Source of the DNA: Macrococcoides canis | GTDB taxonomy: Bacteria; Bacillota; Bacilli; Staphylococcales; Staphylococcaceae | Reading direction: 5' to 3' | Assembly: GCF_002119805.1 (NCBI RefSeq) | Contig: NZ_CP021059.1 | Coordinates: 2,294,001 to 2,358,000 of the forward strand | Length of the DNA: 64,000 nt | Shown here: one piece after another, positions 38,525-46,387 of the stretch | How positions within the stretch are numbered: position 1 is the stretch's first letter | Layout of the letters: each line of letters starts with the position of its first letter | Program-made: the position numbers and the translations under genes | The notes under the pieces: generated by a model | Database searches by the model: none | Told to the model about the DNA's origin: nothing | The model's input: the letters and a program-made list of their open reading frames with translations, nothing else

Positions 38525-38704
38525 ATGGAAATATTATTATTCGGACTCATGATCTTCATTATCTGTATCACAGCAAGTTATGTCACAGCTTGGCTAATCA
38601 ACCGCTTCTCAAAGAATGAATATCGCTTTAATTTTAAATTTGCAGTAACAAATGCGCTATTCTTCACAATCGCTTATTTGTTTATCATGTATTTTATGAA
38701 ATAA
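38525..38704 (+). CDS. Small membrane protein, 59 residues
   Basis: The frame begins MEILLFGLMIFIICITASYVTAW and ends FLFIMYFMK-like, with two predicted helices (about 4-22 and 39-57) separated by a charged loop RFSKNEYRFNF. AGGAGG precedes the ATG at normal spacing and TATAAT lies about 20 bp before that. Function unknown. It is the last chromosomal gene before the island. Confidence 0.7.
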   Translation: MEILLFGLMIFIICITASYVTAWLINRFSKNEYRFNFKFAVTNALFFTIAYLFIMYFMK

Positions 38705-38739
38705 AAGAATCCTTTAATCATTATGATTAAAGGATTCTC
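38704..38739 (-). terminator. Displaced original terminator of guaA
   Basis: AGAATCCTTTAATCAT pairs with ATGATTAAAGGATTCT, and on the minus strand TTTTATTT follows. It lies three bases beyond the left island boundary. Before integration it would have stood directly after the guaA stop codon. Confidence 0.7.
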
Positions 38740-38741
38740 AG

Positions 38742-38759
38742 TTCTATTCCCACTCAATC
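38742..38759. repeat. Left attachment-site repeat
   Basis: TTCTATTCCCACTCAATC, an exact copy of the last codons and stop region of guaA (49275-49292). The other copy is inside guaA, so this one is the vestige left at the far end after integration. Confidence 0.93.
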
Positions 38760-38780
38760 CCTAACTACATTGACTGTAAT

Positions 38781-38887
38781 TTCTCACAGTCTCAAAATCT
38801 TATGTATCAAGGGGTTTGAATGTTGTATTTCTGATTTACTTCTCACAGTGTCGCTACTTTTATCAAAAGTTGGCTACTTTTTGGCTA
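38781..38887. repeat. Possible integrase arm-type repeats, left end
   Basis: TTCTCACAGT occurs at 38781-38790 and 38840-38849. GCTACTTTTTGG is at 38873-38884, with a related GCTACTTTTA at 38853-38862. The same two motifs recur at the right end (49177-49200). Terminal repeats of this kind are typical integrase arm sites; binding is inferred. Confidence 0.5.
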
Positions 38888-38894
38888 TTATTCT

Positions 38895-39878
38895 TTATCT
38901 TTTTTTCTTAGATTTAAAATACTCTAAGATTCGGCTTTGTTTATACACTCCCATGTAAACAGTGCATATAATAACTATAAATATAGTAAAAGGTATTAGC
39001 GACACTGAGTATGCAGTAAGAACTTTTTGATTGAATCCTAATTCGATATTAGGTGTCTTATCATATAATGCTCCTAACCCAAAACCTAAAAACATAATTG
39101 CAAGAAATAGTAATGTAGAAAAATACATCGTAGGATGCTTATCACGAATGTTACACTCACAATTTCGATTAGAGTCCTCACCAGCTCCACATTTACAACT
39201 TTTAATCGAAATACCAGTAAGTTTACTAATCGCATTAAACGATAAAAATACTAAGAAATTAACCCCTAACATTAAAAGAGACATGAAAATAAGTAATTTT
39301 GGAAGATAGGTAGTTGAAATACTCGCTCCTAATGTTTTTAACTCATTAAAACCACCTAATACAGCAAAGATAATTGATGTAAATATTCCTAAAATCGCAA
39401 TAAACTCTGTGTATATTTTCCCTTTTATCTCTTTTATTTCGTTTAATTTTTTTTCTGCATCTGAAATCTCAGATGTTAAATTTTTAATATTTTGGTCTAT
39501 GTATATCTTTTGCTGTTTTGCTAATTGAATATGATTATATAAACCTTTTAAATACTTATCTTTTCCTTCTGCATCTAGTAGCTGAAATCTTGTACATACT
39601 TCACCAAATTTATCTAAATTGTTATTATAGATTTCCTCGTCTATTTTTTTGGAATCTATTGAATATACTACTTCTGTTATCAAACTATATTTTTTAACAC
39701 CTGTTTTAATATAGTCTGACCACAATAACATAAGACCAATAATATGAAGTTCATCAACATTTTGAACTAATATACATTGTAAAACACTTTTTTCATACTT
39801 ATCCTTTTGACTGGAATTTGCGCTATTATAAAATTGAAACACATCTTTTTTACTATTAAAATCATACAATTCATTCAT
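38895..39878 (-). CDS. Four-helix membrane protein coupled to a Panacea-domain protein (candidate toxin/effector)
   Basis: 327 residues, not recognised by family. Residues 1-155 are soluble and charged, ending in a coiled-coil-like stretch (about 125-155). Predicted helices are at about 157-177, 192-215, 251-272 and 286-309. The loop between the second and third holds Cys 228, 230, 240 and 242 as two C-X-C pairs, a possible metal site. The ATG follows the Panacea stop after one base (TGA-T-ATG) with no separate ribosome-binding site, so it is translationally coupled. Role as toxin or defence effector is inferred. Confidence 0.7.
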   Translation of the reverse strand: MNELYDFNSKKDVFQFYNSANSSQKDKYEKSVLQCILVQNVDELHIIGLMLLWSDYIKTGVKKYSLITEVVYSIDSKKIDEEIYNNNLDKFGEVCTRFQLLDAEGKDKYLKGLYNHIQLAKQQKIYIDQNIKNLTSEISDAEKKLNEIKEIKGKIYTEFIAILGIFTSIIFAVLGGFNELKTLGASISTTYLPKLLIFMSLLMLGVNFLVFLSFNAISKLTGISIKSCKCGAGEDSNRNCECNIRDKHPTMYFSTLLFLAIMFLGFGLGALYDKTPNIELGFNQKVLTAYSVSLIPFTIFIVIICTVYMGVYKQSRILEYFKSKKKR

Positions 39879-39879
39879 A

Positions 39880-40392
39880 TCAATTTACCAATAAATCTTC
39901 AGGGTGATTAATAAAGTATTCTCTCATATCTTCATAACGATACTTAATATTCTTCACACCATTTATTATTAAGCTTTCATCCTCTTTCCACATTGGATGC
40001 TCATGAGTAAGCTGAACTAATTCGAATTTGTCATATTTTAAAAGATACTGCATAATTTTATCGATAAATTCCTTAGTACAATCCTCGATACTATCCTCTT
40101 TTTCAACAAATGATATAGTCCCTTTAATAGCATCAAAGCTAATTTCAACCTCTGTATATGCATCAGTTATAGGAGAAGGCCCATACTCCTTGAATGAATG
40201 ATAGACATTGGGAACGACTGGTCCTAACTTCCATTTTTCCATATCATCGGTGAATAAAAATTCTCCATCATTCTCAATCATATAATTTGCTTGTAGATAG
40301 TATAATAACTTCTGAAGATGTAGATTGTTAATTTGTTTCTCTTTATACTCTTCAATTATATAATTTGCTACAGATATAGCATTCTTAGACAT
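39880..40392 (-). CDS. Panacea-domain (SocA/GepA-like, DUF4065) protein, candidate antitoxin
   Basis: 170 residues. The fold signature is clear: SVANYIIEEYKEKQINNLHLQKLLYYLQANYMIENDGEFLFTDDMEKWKLGPVVPNVYHSF, the start of the Panacea domain. Panacea proteins neutralise many unrelated toxins in two-gene systems and occur in phages. I start at 40392, where AAAGGAGAGG precedes the ATG; the longer frame includes that site. It leads the two-gene unit with the membrane protein. Confidence 0.85.
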   Translation of the reverse strand: MSKNAISVANYIIEEYKEKQINNLHLQKLLYYLQANYMIENDGEFLFTDDMEKWKLGPVVPNVYHSFKEYGPSPITDAYTEVEISFDAIKGTISFVEKEDSIEDCTKEFIDKIMQYLLKYDKFELVQLTHEHPMWKEDESLIINGVKNIKYRYEDMREYFINHPEDLLVN

Positions 40393-40693
40393 AAGTACCT
40401 CTCCTTTCAATAAAGATCATAATTATAAATGCACAAAAATAGACAGTATTCAAACTGCCTTTTGTCATGATTGTGTCTGTATTCGGTATTAATATGACAA
40501 AAAGCTTTGCCATCAACTTTTTCGGAACCTACGTTCTTCTTTGTTTACTTATTATATACCCTATAGTTGCACAGTTGCAACACTTTCCTGTCAAAAAAAG
40601 CTTTATAAATATAATTCCAACAAAATTAAAGCCGAATGATTATATTTCCAAAAAGTAACGATAATCTTACAAATGTTCTAAAAACGTTACAAA

Positions 40694-40884
40694 TTGTTAG
40701 TAAAAATGACGGTTTATCGTATCAAACAATATCTAAATAATTGGTTTAATTTGTAATTTTATTTTCTAGATATAAATGAATTCAAATAAACAAAATATAA
40801 AAAAAAAAAAAACCACCCACCATATAGGTGGATAGTCTGCAAAACATTCAGATAGGTTAGCATTTGTTAGTAAATAGACGGTTT
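40694..40884. repeat. Repeated TTGTTAGTAAA...GACGGTTTT motif
   Basis: TTGTTAGTAAAAATGACGGTTT (40694-40715) and TTGTTAGTAAATAGACGGTTTT (40864-40885) match closely, 170 bp apart, in the gap between the Panacea gene and the rest of the island. They flank a terminator. Use as protein-binding sites or recombination scars is possible. Confidence 0.45.
40800..40834 (-). terminator. Terminator in the island, leftward
   Basis: On the minus strand CCACC-TATAT-GGTGG is followed by GTGG and more than ten T. It would end transcription entering from the replication module before the Panacea pair. Confidence 0.8.
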
Positions 40885-40906
40885 TGATACTAGTATTATC
40901 TATAAA

Positions 40907-40959
40907 GGTAAGGTTTTGATAGGTTTTTGTAGTAGCCTCTACAACTTAAAACCTTGCCT
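40907..40959. repeat. Long imperfect hairpin
   Basis: AAGGTTTT...TTGTAG pairs with CTACAA...AAAACCTT across a short loop, a stem of about 14 paired bases with a bulge. It lies in the non-coding gap of the island. Confidence 0.45.
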
Positions 40960-41073
40960 ATTTTATCTTTCCCCTTTATGTGACAAAACCTTAACATTTA
41001 TTAACACTGATCATTTACATCTATCCAGGTAAAGAAAAGCGGTTACCCATACCCTTTCACTACCCTCCATACC

Positions 41074-41169
41074 TTACGTAAACTTTTTATTGAAACACCC
41101 TAATACTGCATCCTTAGATTTATCATGTATTGGTACTTTTCAAAATGATAATCCGCTTAATTTTCTCAC
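41074..41169 (-). pseudogene. Decayed short reading frame with internal TGA
   Basis: A GTG at 41167-41169 follows GGGAGGTGTTGAG. The frame reads nine residues, then TGA, then about 21 residues (KVPIHDKSKDAVLG...) to a TAA. The part after the stop looks coding, so the TGA may be a mutated TGG. No function recognised. The rest of 40411-41441 holds repeats, two terminators and CGCGCGTGA repeats; I see no intact gene there. Confidence 0.35.
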
Positions 41170-41245
41170 CTCAACACCTCCCGAAAACACCTAAATAATA
41201 AACGAAAATATATATAGTCAAACTCTTAGTATAAGCAATAAAATA

Positions 41246-41280
41246 ATAAACTAATGCTCTAATATCGGGCATTAGTTTAT
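41246..41280. terminator. Terminator after the island replication module
   Basis: ATAAACTAATGC and GCATTAGTTTAT form a 12-bp stem; AT-rich tails lie on both sides. It follows the 41442-42062 gene on the minus strand. Confidence 0.75.
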
Positions 41281-41285
41281 TTCTC

Positions 41286-41360
41286 TCGCGCGCGTGAGAC
41301 TATGTCAACATTCGTCAACATAGTGTATCGAAATCTATACACTCCTAATACGCGCGTGAA
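41286..41360. repeat. CGCGCGTGA repeats and a small inverted repeat
   Basis: CGCGCGTGA occurs at about 41289-41297 and 41351-41359 in otherwise AT-rich DNA. Between them ACTATGT and ACATAGT form an inverted repeat that also encloses two GTCAACA copies. No gene overlaps. Function unknown. Confidence 0.4.
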
Positions 41361-41441
41361 GAAACATTAACATTCCTTAACATTTTAGATTTTATCTTCA
41401 CGTGCAAGGCAATCTCAAGTTTATTCAAGTTTTCAGTTACT

Positions 41442-42062
41442 TTATTCCTCTATAACATCATTTTCATACATATACAACGCTCTATCAAGACTATTAATAA
41501 CACCATCGTGTTTAATATCTAAAGTTACCCCACCAAATCTATAAGTAGTTGCTGTTTTATTTAGTTCAACATCTGTTAAATACCTTACTTGTTCAGAAAT
41601 TTCATTGATCAGCTTATCAAGTTTCGTTCCTTTAGCTTCAGGTATCTCTAACATACCGCCGTTAGATGTCACAATATCATTTAATCGTCTTAAAGCTAAC
41701 GGGTTGTTTTCGTACTTTCTAACATACTTGCTTAAATCTTCGCCTTTTTGATATGTTTTTTCAATCATTGTTAACTCGGCCATAATATCTTGTGTCATGC
41801 TCTCTTCTTTTTGTTCGATGCGTGCCACCTCTTTTGTTTTAGCCTCGTCTAAGCCTGCATAAATACTACTTCGTAATTTTCCTAATTCTGTTTCAATGTG
41901 TTTTTTAAAGCCATTTAAGTACTCTCTAGCGTCAGAGGGTAACATACGATTATTTTCAAGTTCTTCATTAACCCTCTTGCTCTCATCATTATAACGCTCA
42001 ATATACTTCTTTGTTTCATTCGCTAACTCTTTTGTTTTTAACACTAAATTTTTAACTGTCAT
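41442..42062 (-). CDS. Hypothetical island protein, helical
   Basis: 206 residues from the ATG at 42062, which has AAAGGTGG upstream; the longer frame includes that site. The sequence is highly charged and helix-rich: MTVKNLVLKTKELANETKKYIERYNDESKR opens a probable coiled coil running to about residue 125. The C-terminal part ends ALYMYENDVIEE. I do not recognise the family. It is the last gene of the leftward replication operon and is followed by a terminator. Confidence 0.6.
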   Translation of the reverse strand: MTVKNLVLKTKELANETKKYIERYNDESKRVNEELENNRMLPSDAREYLNGFKKHIETELGKLRSSIYAGLDEAKTKEVARIEQKEESMTQDIMAELTMIEKTYQKGEDLSKYVRKYENNPLALRRLNDIVTSNGGMLEIPEAKGTKLDKLINEISEQVRYLTDVELNKTATTYRFGGVTLDIKHDGVINSLDRALYMYENDVIEE

Positions 42063-42116
42063 TTTTATTCCACCTTTTTTATTATTATCGTCAAGCATTT
42101 AACACATATATACTTG

Positions 42117-42635
42117 TTAATTATCTTCATGCAATTCATCAAAATATTTAGATACTTTACGGCTTAAATATGCTTTTTTCCGTTCGGTATTAATCTGTGA
42201 TTCTATGTCCAAATACTGTTTGTATAGCTCGTACACCTCGGTTAAAAGTCTTCTTTTAATACCTTCATCGAGATACTTCCTTTCAGCACAGTACAAATCT
42301 ATGCTTTTCTGTTCATCCGGCTTGAAATTGCTTAAAACTTCATAAAACATACGTTTCTTAACATCTGATTTCTCAATGTATCGTTCCAAGTTGTATTTAT
42401 GGCCAATTATTCTAGGTACAAGATTTTCTATCCTTTCGGAAGAGTATGTAATTGCTGTGTCTCTTGAACCACCCCAACTAGCACAGGATACATTGCGATC
42501 ATATAAACAAGATATCTTATATTTCATTTCTCTTATTACTTCATCAATTTCATACGGATTGAAATAGAGTAAAAACTCATCCTCTGTTAAAAAGTCATTG
42601 AATAGCGATATTACATAACACCTCCAAAACCACAA
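42117..42635 (-). CDS. Hypothetical island protein, possibly a regulator
   Basis: Up to 172 residues, helical and charged, with no membrane segment. The early part (EIDEVIREMKYKIS...SSERIENLVPRI) faintly resembles ArpU/RinA-like phage regulators such as DUF1492; this is weak. The start is uncertain: the longest frame begins at a TTG (42635) without a ribosome-binding site. A strong GGAGGTG lies at 42619-42625, nine bases before an in-frame ATA. It is the first gene after the candidate origin. Confidence 0.55.
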   Translation of the reverse strand: MWFWRCYVISLFNDFLTEDEFLLYFNPYEIDEVIREMKYKISCLYDRNVSCASWGGSRDTAITYSSERIENLVPRIIGHKYNLERYIEKSDVKKRMFYEVLSNFKPDEQKSIDLYCAERKYLDEGIKRRLLTEVYELYKQYLDIESQINTERKKAYLSRKVSKYFDELHEDN

Positions 42636-42676
42636 AATATATAAAAATCTTGTTGAAAAACTGATAAATTCATAGA

Positions 42677-42949
42677 TGTTAGCAAAATGCTTACACAGGA
42701 CTGATTACGCTTAAGCCCTTTAATATCAAGGGTTTGAGCTGTTTTTATAATGTAAGCAAAAGTTTCCAAACTTTTTTATACCTTATACGTGCATATCTGA
42801 CACAGTGCTACACCCTGCCCACCGCTATACTCTATATATCTATCTCTTATATATATAATTGCTTACAATGCTTACAAGTATAGAGAAGTCAACGGACTGT
42901 AAGAGTTAATTGTCAGCAAGTTTGTAAGCATTGTGTCAGCATGTCAGCA
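42677..42949. other. Candidate replication origin of the island: TGTNAGCA iterons and AT-rich segment
   Basis: The 8-mer TGTNAGCA occurs nine times in both orientations: 42677, 42688, 42751, 42860, 42869, 42911, 42923, 42934 and 42942. Two are tandem TGCTTACAA 9-mers (42860-42877) and two adjoin at 42934-42949. A stretch of about 35 bp rich in A and T (42826-42860) lies between the two groups. It is the 325-bp gap directly behind the primase-helicase gene, where SaPI origins lie. Confidence 0.7.
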
Positions 42950-42960
42950 AACTAAAGCAA

Positions 42961-45267
42961 TTATCTATTGACCATAAAACCACGAGTATGGCCGTATTTT
43001 TTAGTAAAATCGTACTTTGTAAATCTTATGGAGCTTTTAGGCTTAAGCCACTCGATACTGTTGAGAGCATTATTAATCTTTCGTTTTTGTGATGTAGTGG
43101 CCATGCCTTTACCAAATATGATGTTATCCCAAACCATTTCCCAATTGATTCTATCCAGGTACTCATAATCATCCTCTTGTACCTCTCCTAAAGTGCCATC
43201 TAATTCATGAAGCGGAGTATCAAGATAAGCGATTATCCTATCTGCCAGGCCATCATCTTCCGTGTGTAGCTTTTGCACTTCCTGGGCTTGTTCTATGATG
43301 TCTCCATCACTTTTAGGATCTAACACATTAGATAAGCCTAAACGGTATTTATCGACGGCCTCAGCCCAAATCTGATTAATAACCTCATCTGTTAAATCAC
43401 TAAACACATTAAATTTACTTTCTTGAGTGCCAACATCAATAGGATAAAAACGTCTTGCACCTGTTGAATCGTTTAAAAATTCACGGTTATTAGTAGTGCC
43501 AAAGAAAACGCATTGTCTTGGCTTTCTTGTTTGATGCCTTTGATATGGCTCTCTATAAGTATCTACTTGAGATGATACAAACTGTTTAACATCCTCAACC
43601 TCTTTTTTATTCCAACTGGCCAACTCAGAAAATTCAATGATCCATGAACCCTGTAGAGCCATATAACCATCTTTATCTGAAATCTTAATAATTGAATCGT
43701 TAAACCATTCTTTAGCTAATCGCTTGAGGATATATGACTTCCCAACACCCTGGTGGCCGTATAGCACTATCATAGTATCGTGCTTGCATCCTGGCTCATA
43801 TATACGCTTAATTGCACCAATAAACGATAATTCAGTTATTCGCTTAATATAAGCTGTGTTTGGAGCTCCCAGGTAGTCTATAAATAACGAGTTAAGTCTT
43901 GGCTCACCATCCCACTCAAGACTATCTAAGTATTCTTTTACAGGATGATAGGTATTTTTATAGAATGTTTCATTGAGCAGGTCTCTTATCCGGTTATCAC
44001 CCTCTACACCGTACACATTACTGATATAGTTCTTAAGGGCTGACTCATCATTATCCGTCCAATATACTGATGTGTCTCCAGGTAATCTCCAAAATGGCTT
44101 GTCACCTATCTCCCGAGTACTGCTAAACTCATTGAAGCGGAATATGTTTTTTAACTTTGAATCGTTCTCGATAATAAGATTCATATTTCGTCTTGAGTTT
44201 AGTATTGTTCCGGTTTTGCTGTTTATCTCAAGACGTTTAAGCCAGTCTTTATTATCCTCAGCCTGTGTCTCGACAATCTCTTCAAATTCATCCTCAGCAC
44301 GTTGTAAATGATATGTGCTGTATGTCTTTTTATTCTGAGTTAAATACTGATCACAGCATTTCACAATAGAATAATAGCCGTATGATGTGTGAGTCTCGGG
44401 ATGTAGCGGATGCCGTCTAGGTGATTCCCATTTTTCACGGCCACACAATGGACTGTCTGACATCATCTCATAAACTAACTGATAGTTTAAATCACTATAG
44501 AACAGTAAATCATTTATAAGAGAATAATCAGCGTTACTATGTGACTCGAACCCTAAGGACTGATAATCACCAGTATTAAGTAACGTCAATATCCTATCTT
44601 TCTTTTCTTGGTTTGTACTTTTTTCAATACGTCTTAAAACTTCTTTAGCGTCCATTGATTCATCTACTGGTATATCTAATAACGCTTGTAGATTTTTCAT
44701 AGGCTCAATATTAGTACCGTACTTGTTATATAGCTTGTTTGCCAATTCTTGTTGCCCTGTAACCTCTAAAGTGCCTAACACATGTCCTGTAACTGTAAAA
44801 AATCTAGCCATACTATAGGCTTCTATGTTGCCGTCCCTGTTATTAAAACCAGGGTGAAATTGGTCGGGTACATCTGCTATAATATATAGGTGAACACCGT
44901 TTCCGGATGGTGATAATTCTGTGTAAGTTTTATCTTTCCAATTATCAATAAATTTATGATCACTTATCTTTTTACTGTCGATATTATCTAAATCAATACC
45001 AATAATTTTCGCTTTAGCATCAAACACAAAGCCTATACCATCAAATCCACCCTTATCATAAAGGGCTTTAGCTTTATCAAATGATAGCCATGTCTTGCTG
45101 TCAGTTGATGAGGCTTTTTTTGTTTTTGTGTAGTAAGGTACTTTGGTATAAGTGCCGTTTTTCGTCCTAGCTTTTTTCCATAACACCCAATTATCATGAG
45201 CCTTTAGCTCACCTGGAACATTATCGAATAATGGTTTTAGTATTTCAGTATCTATATTTAACGCCAT
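42961..45267 (-). CDS. Primase-helicase of the island (VapE/D5/P4 type)
   Basis: 768 residues. The N-terminal prim-pol-like part has GIDLDNID near 90-97 and ELSPSGNGVHLY at 117-128. The C-terminal SF3-type or VapE ATPase has Walker A GHQGVGKS at 504-511, a Walker B-like WIIEFSEL at 542-549, and TTNNREFL at 591-598, followed by RRFYPIDV. This suits autonomous replication of the excised island. GAGGTG lies upstream of the ATG. It is followed directly by the candidate origin. Confidence 0.9.
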   Translation of the reverse strand: MALNIDTEILKPLFDNVPGELKAHDNWVLWKKARTKNGTYTKVPYYTKTKKASSTDSKTWLSFDKAKALYDKGGFDGIGFVFDAKAKIIGIDLDNIDSKKISDHKFIDNWKDKTYTELSPSGNGVHLYIIADVPDQFHPGFNNRDGNIEAYSMARFFTVTGHVLGTLEVTGQQELANKLYNKYGTNIEPMKNLQALLDIPVDESMDAKEVLRRIEKSTNQEKKDRILTLLNTGDYQSLGFESHSNADYSLINDLLFYSDLNYQLVYEMMSDSPLCGREKWESPRRHPLHPETHTSYGYYSIVKCCDQYLTQNKKTYSTYHLQRAEDEFEEIVETQAEDNKDWLKRLEINSKTGTILNSRRNMNLIIENDSKLKNIFRFNEFSSTREIGDKPFWRLPGDTSVYWTDNDESALKNYISNVYGVEGDNRIRDLLNETFYKNTYHPVKEYLDSLEWDGEPRLNSLFIDYLGAPNTAYIKRITELSFIGAIKRIYEPGCKHDTMIVLYGHQGVGKSYILKRLAKEWFNDSIIKISDKDGYMALQGSWIIEFSELASWNKKEVEDVKQFVSSQVDTYREPYQRHQTRKPRQCVFFGTTNNREFLNDSTGARRFYPIDVGTQESKFNVFSDLTDEVINQIWAEAVDKYRLGLSNVLDPKSDGDIIEQAQEVQKLHTEDDGLADRIIAYLDTPLHELDGTLGEVQEDDYEYLDRINWEMVWDNIIFGKGMATTSQKRKINNALNSIEWLKPKSSIRFTKYDFTKKYGHTRGFMVNR

Positions 45268-45292
45268 TCAATATTTTCACCTCACTTCTTAA

Positions 45293-45568
45293 TTAATATT
45301 GTTCTTTTGTTTCATCCTTAAATAGCACTGTAACAACGTGCATTGTATAACCGTTGTCATTGTAAATATTTACTTTCACATCTTGCACATTGCACCAAGG
45401 CTGTGACATGAAAGTATTGACACGGTTATCAAAGTAGATCGGCAATTCATCTTTCTGACATATAAACGTTTGTATTTGCAAAAGGGACTCACCTCTAGTC
45501 TTTTCGGTATTTTTATTACTGAAAAAATTTTTAGGTAATAATTCTAGCCAATCTCCTAGTTTGAACAT
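45293..45568 (-). CDS. Hypothetical island protein, 91 residues
   Basis: Soluble, beginning MFKLGDWLELLPKNFFS and ending VTVLFKDETKEQY. AAAGGGG precedes the ATG. It lies between the small HTH/membrane cluster and the primase-helicase gene, a place where islands often carry small accessory genes. I do not recognise the family. Confidence 0.65.
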   Translation of the reverse strand: MFKLGDWLELLPKNFFSNKNTEKTRGESLLQIQTFICQKDELPIYFDNRVNTFMSQPWCNVQDVKVNIYNDNGYTMHVVTVLFKDETKEQY

Positions 45569-45705
45569 TATGAAATCCCCTTTCGATTGTATAGTGTGTT
45601 AAAATTAATTAGCTTTAATGTTTAATCATTGAAGTTATTTAACTGCTGATAGTGTGTCGGTTTGGTCGCTGTGTACACTATCAGCACTTTTACTTTTAAT
45701 TTCAT

Positions 45706-45924
45706 TCATTGCTCTTCATCCTCCATATTCACAACTTCAATCAATGCGTTACTCACTCCCATTGCAACTACTCGGACATATTCTAAAGGAGTTAACTCCG
45801 ATTTAAGAACAACCCCCTCGGCTTTAAATTCAAGTTCAAATAAATCATTTTCAGCTTCATCCTTTGCAATACTTACTAACACATCGACTAATTTATAAAT
45901 TTCTTTCATTTGTTTGTCTGACAT
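45706..45924 (-). CDS. Hypothetical island protein, 72 residues
   Basis: Soluble and acidic, beginning MSDKQMKEIYKLVDVLVSIAKDEAEND and ending NMEDEEQ. GGAG, embedded in the last codons of the upstream small membrane gene, precedes the ATG, which follows that gene's TAA by one base. Function unknown. Confidence 0.65.
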   Translation of the reverse strand: MSDKQMKEIYKLVDVLVSIAKDEAENDLFELEFKAEGVVLKSELTPLEYVRVVAMGVSNALIEVVNMEDEEQ

Positions 45925-45925
45925 T

Positions 45926-46096
45926 TTATAGCTCTCCTTTTTCTTCTAATTTAATTAATTCAAATCCAAATACTACAAAACTTCCTAAAGCAAAAAAGTA
46001 TATTAGATATTCTTGTATTACCGCGTGATCAGTAGCCTGTGTGACAAATACAGTGGCTAATAACGTATACAATATAAACTTGAGTAACAACTTCAT
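45926..46096 (-). CDS. Tiny membrane protein of the island, 56 residues (paralogue A)
   Basis: Begins MKLLLKFILYTLLATVFVTQATDHAVIQEY and ends KLEEKGEL. Two hydrophobic helices at about 3-19 and 30-47 are separated by a polar loop with TQATDH. AGGAGGTGATT sits just before the ATG. It aligns with the 52-residue protein at 46388-46546: same helix spacing, a shared V-TQ/ATQ element, and an EL-K-EEK/HEK ending. Both are unlabelled by common ORF calling because of length. Confidence 0.6.
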   Translation of the reverse strand: MKLLLKFILYTLLATVFVTQATDHAVIQEYLIYFFALGSFVVFGFELIKLEEKGEL

Positions 46097-46111
46097 TATA
46101 AAATCACCTCC

Positions 46112-46387
46112 TCAATAATGTTTTTTGTGTTTGAACTTAAGAAATTCTTCAAAAACTTCTATGTTCACCAAAGTTAGTGTGGCCGAGACATCTACGCAGA
46201 TACGATCTTTAAACTCCGGCATTTCCTCAGCTTCTTTAATGAAGCGGTAGCATGTCGCTTTACTTACATTAAATAGTTTTGGTAATGTACTGACCTTTGC
46301 GTAAATCATCTTAACCGGTGCTACCTGGTCATCACTTAACACTGAATTACTTGGATGTGGCTTTTGCATTTCAACTACATTATTCAT
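46112..46387 (-). CDS. Excisionase-like HTH protein
   Basis: 91 residues. The centre (TLPKLFNVSKATCYRFIKEAEEMPEF) reads as a winged helix of the excisionase/MerR-like type. GGGGGA precedes the ATG, which follows the stop of the upstream tiny membrane gene directly. It is the third gene of the leftward operon and the likely Xis or accessory regulator of the island; the role is inferred from position and fold. Confidence 0.7.
   Translation of the reverse strand: MNNVVEMQKPHPSNSVLSDDQVAPVKMIYAKVSTLPKLFNVSKATCYRFIKEAEEMPEFKDRICVDVSATLTLVNIEVFEEFLKFKHKKHY

Noticed and set aside
40467-40658. 63-residue plus-strand frame with one hydrophobic helix, possibly a type I toxin
   Set aside because: No ribosome-binding site before the ATG, no promoter seen, and no antisense RNA pattern. 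It lies just upstream of the Panacea gene on the other strand.
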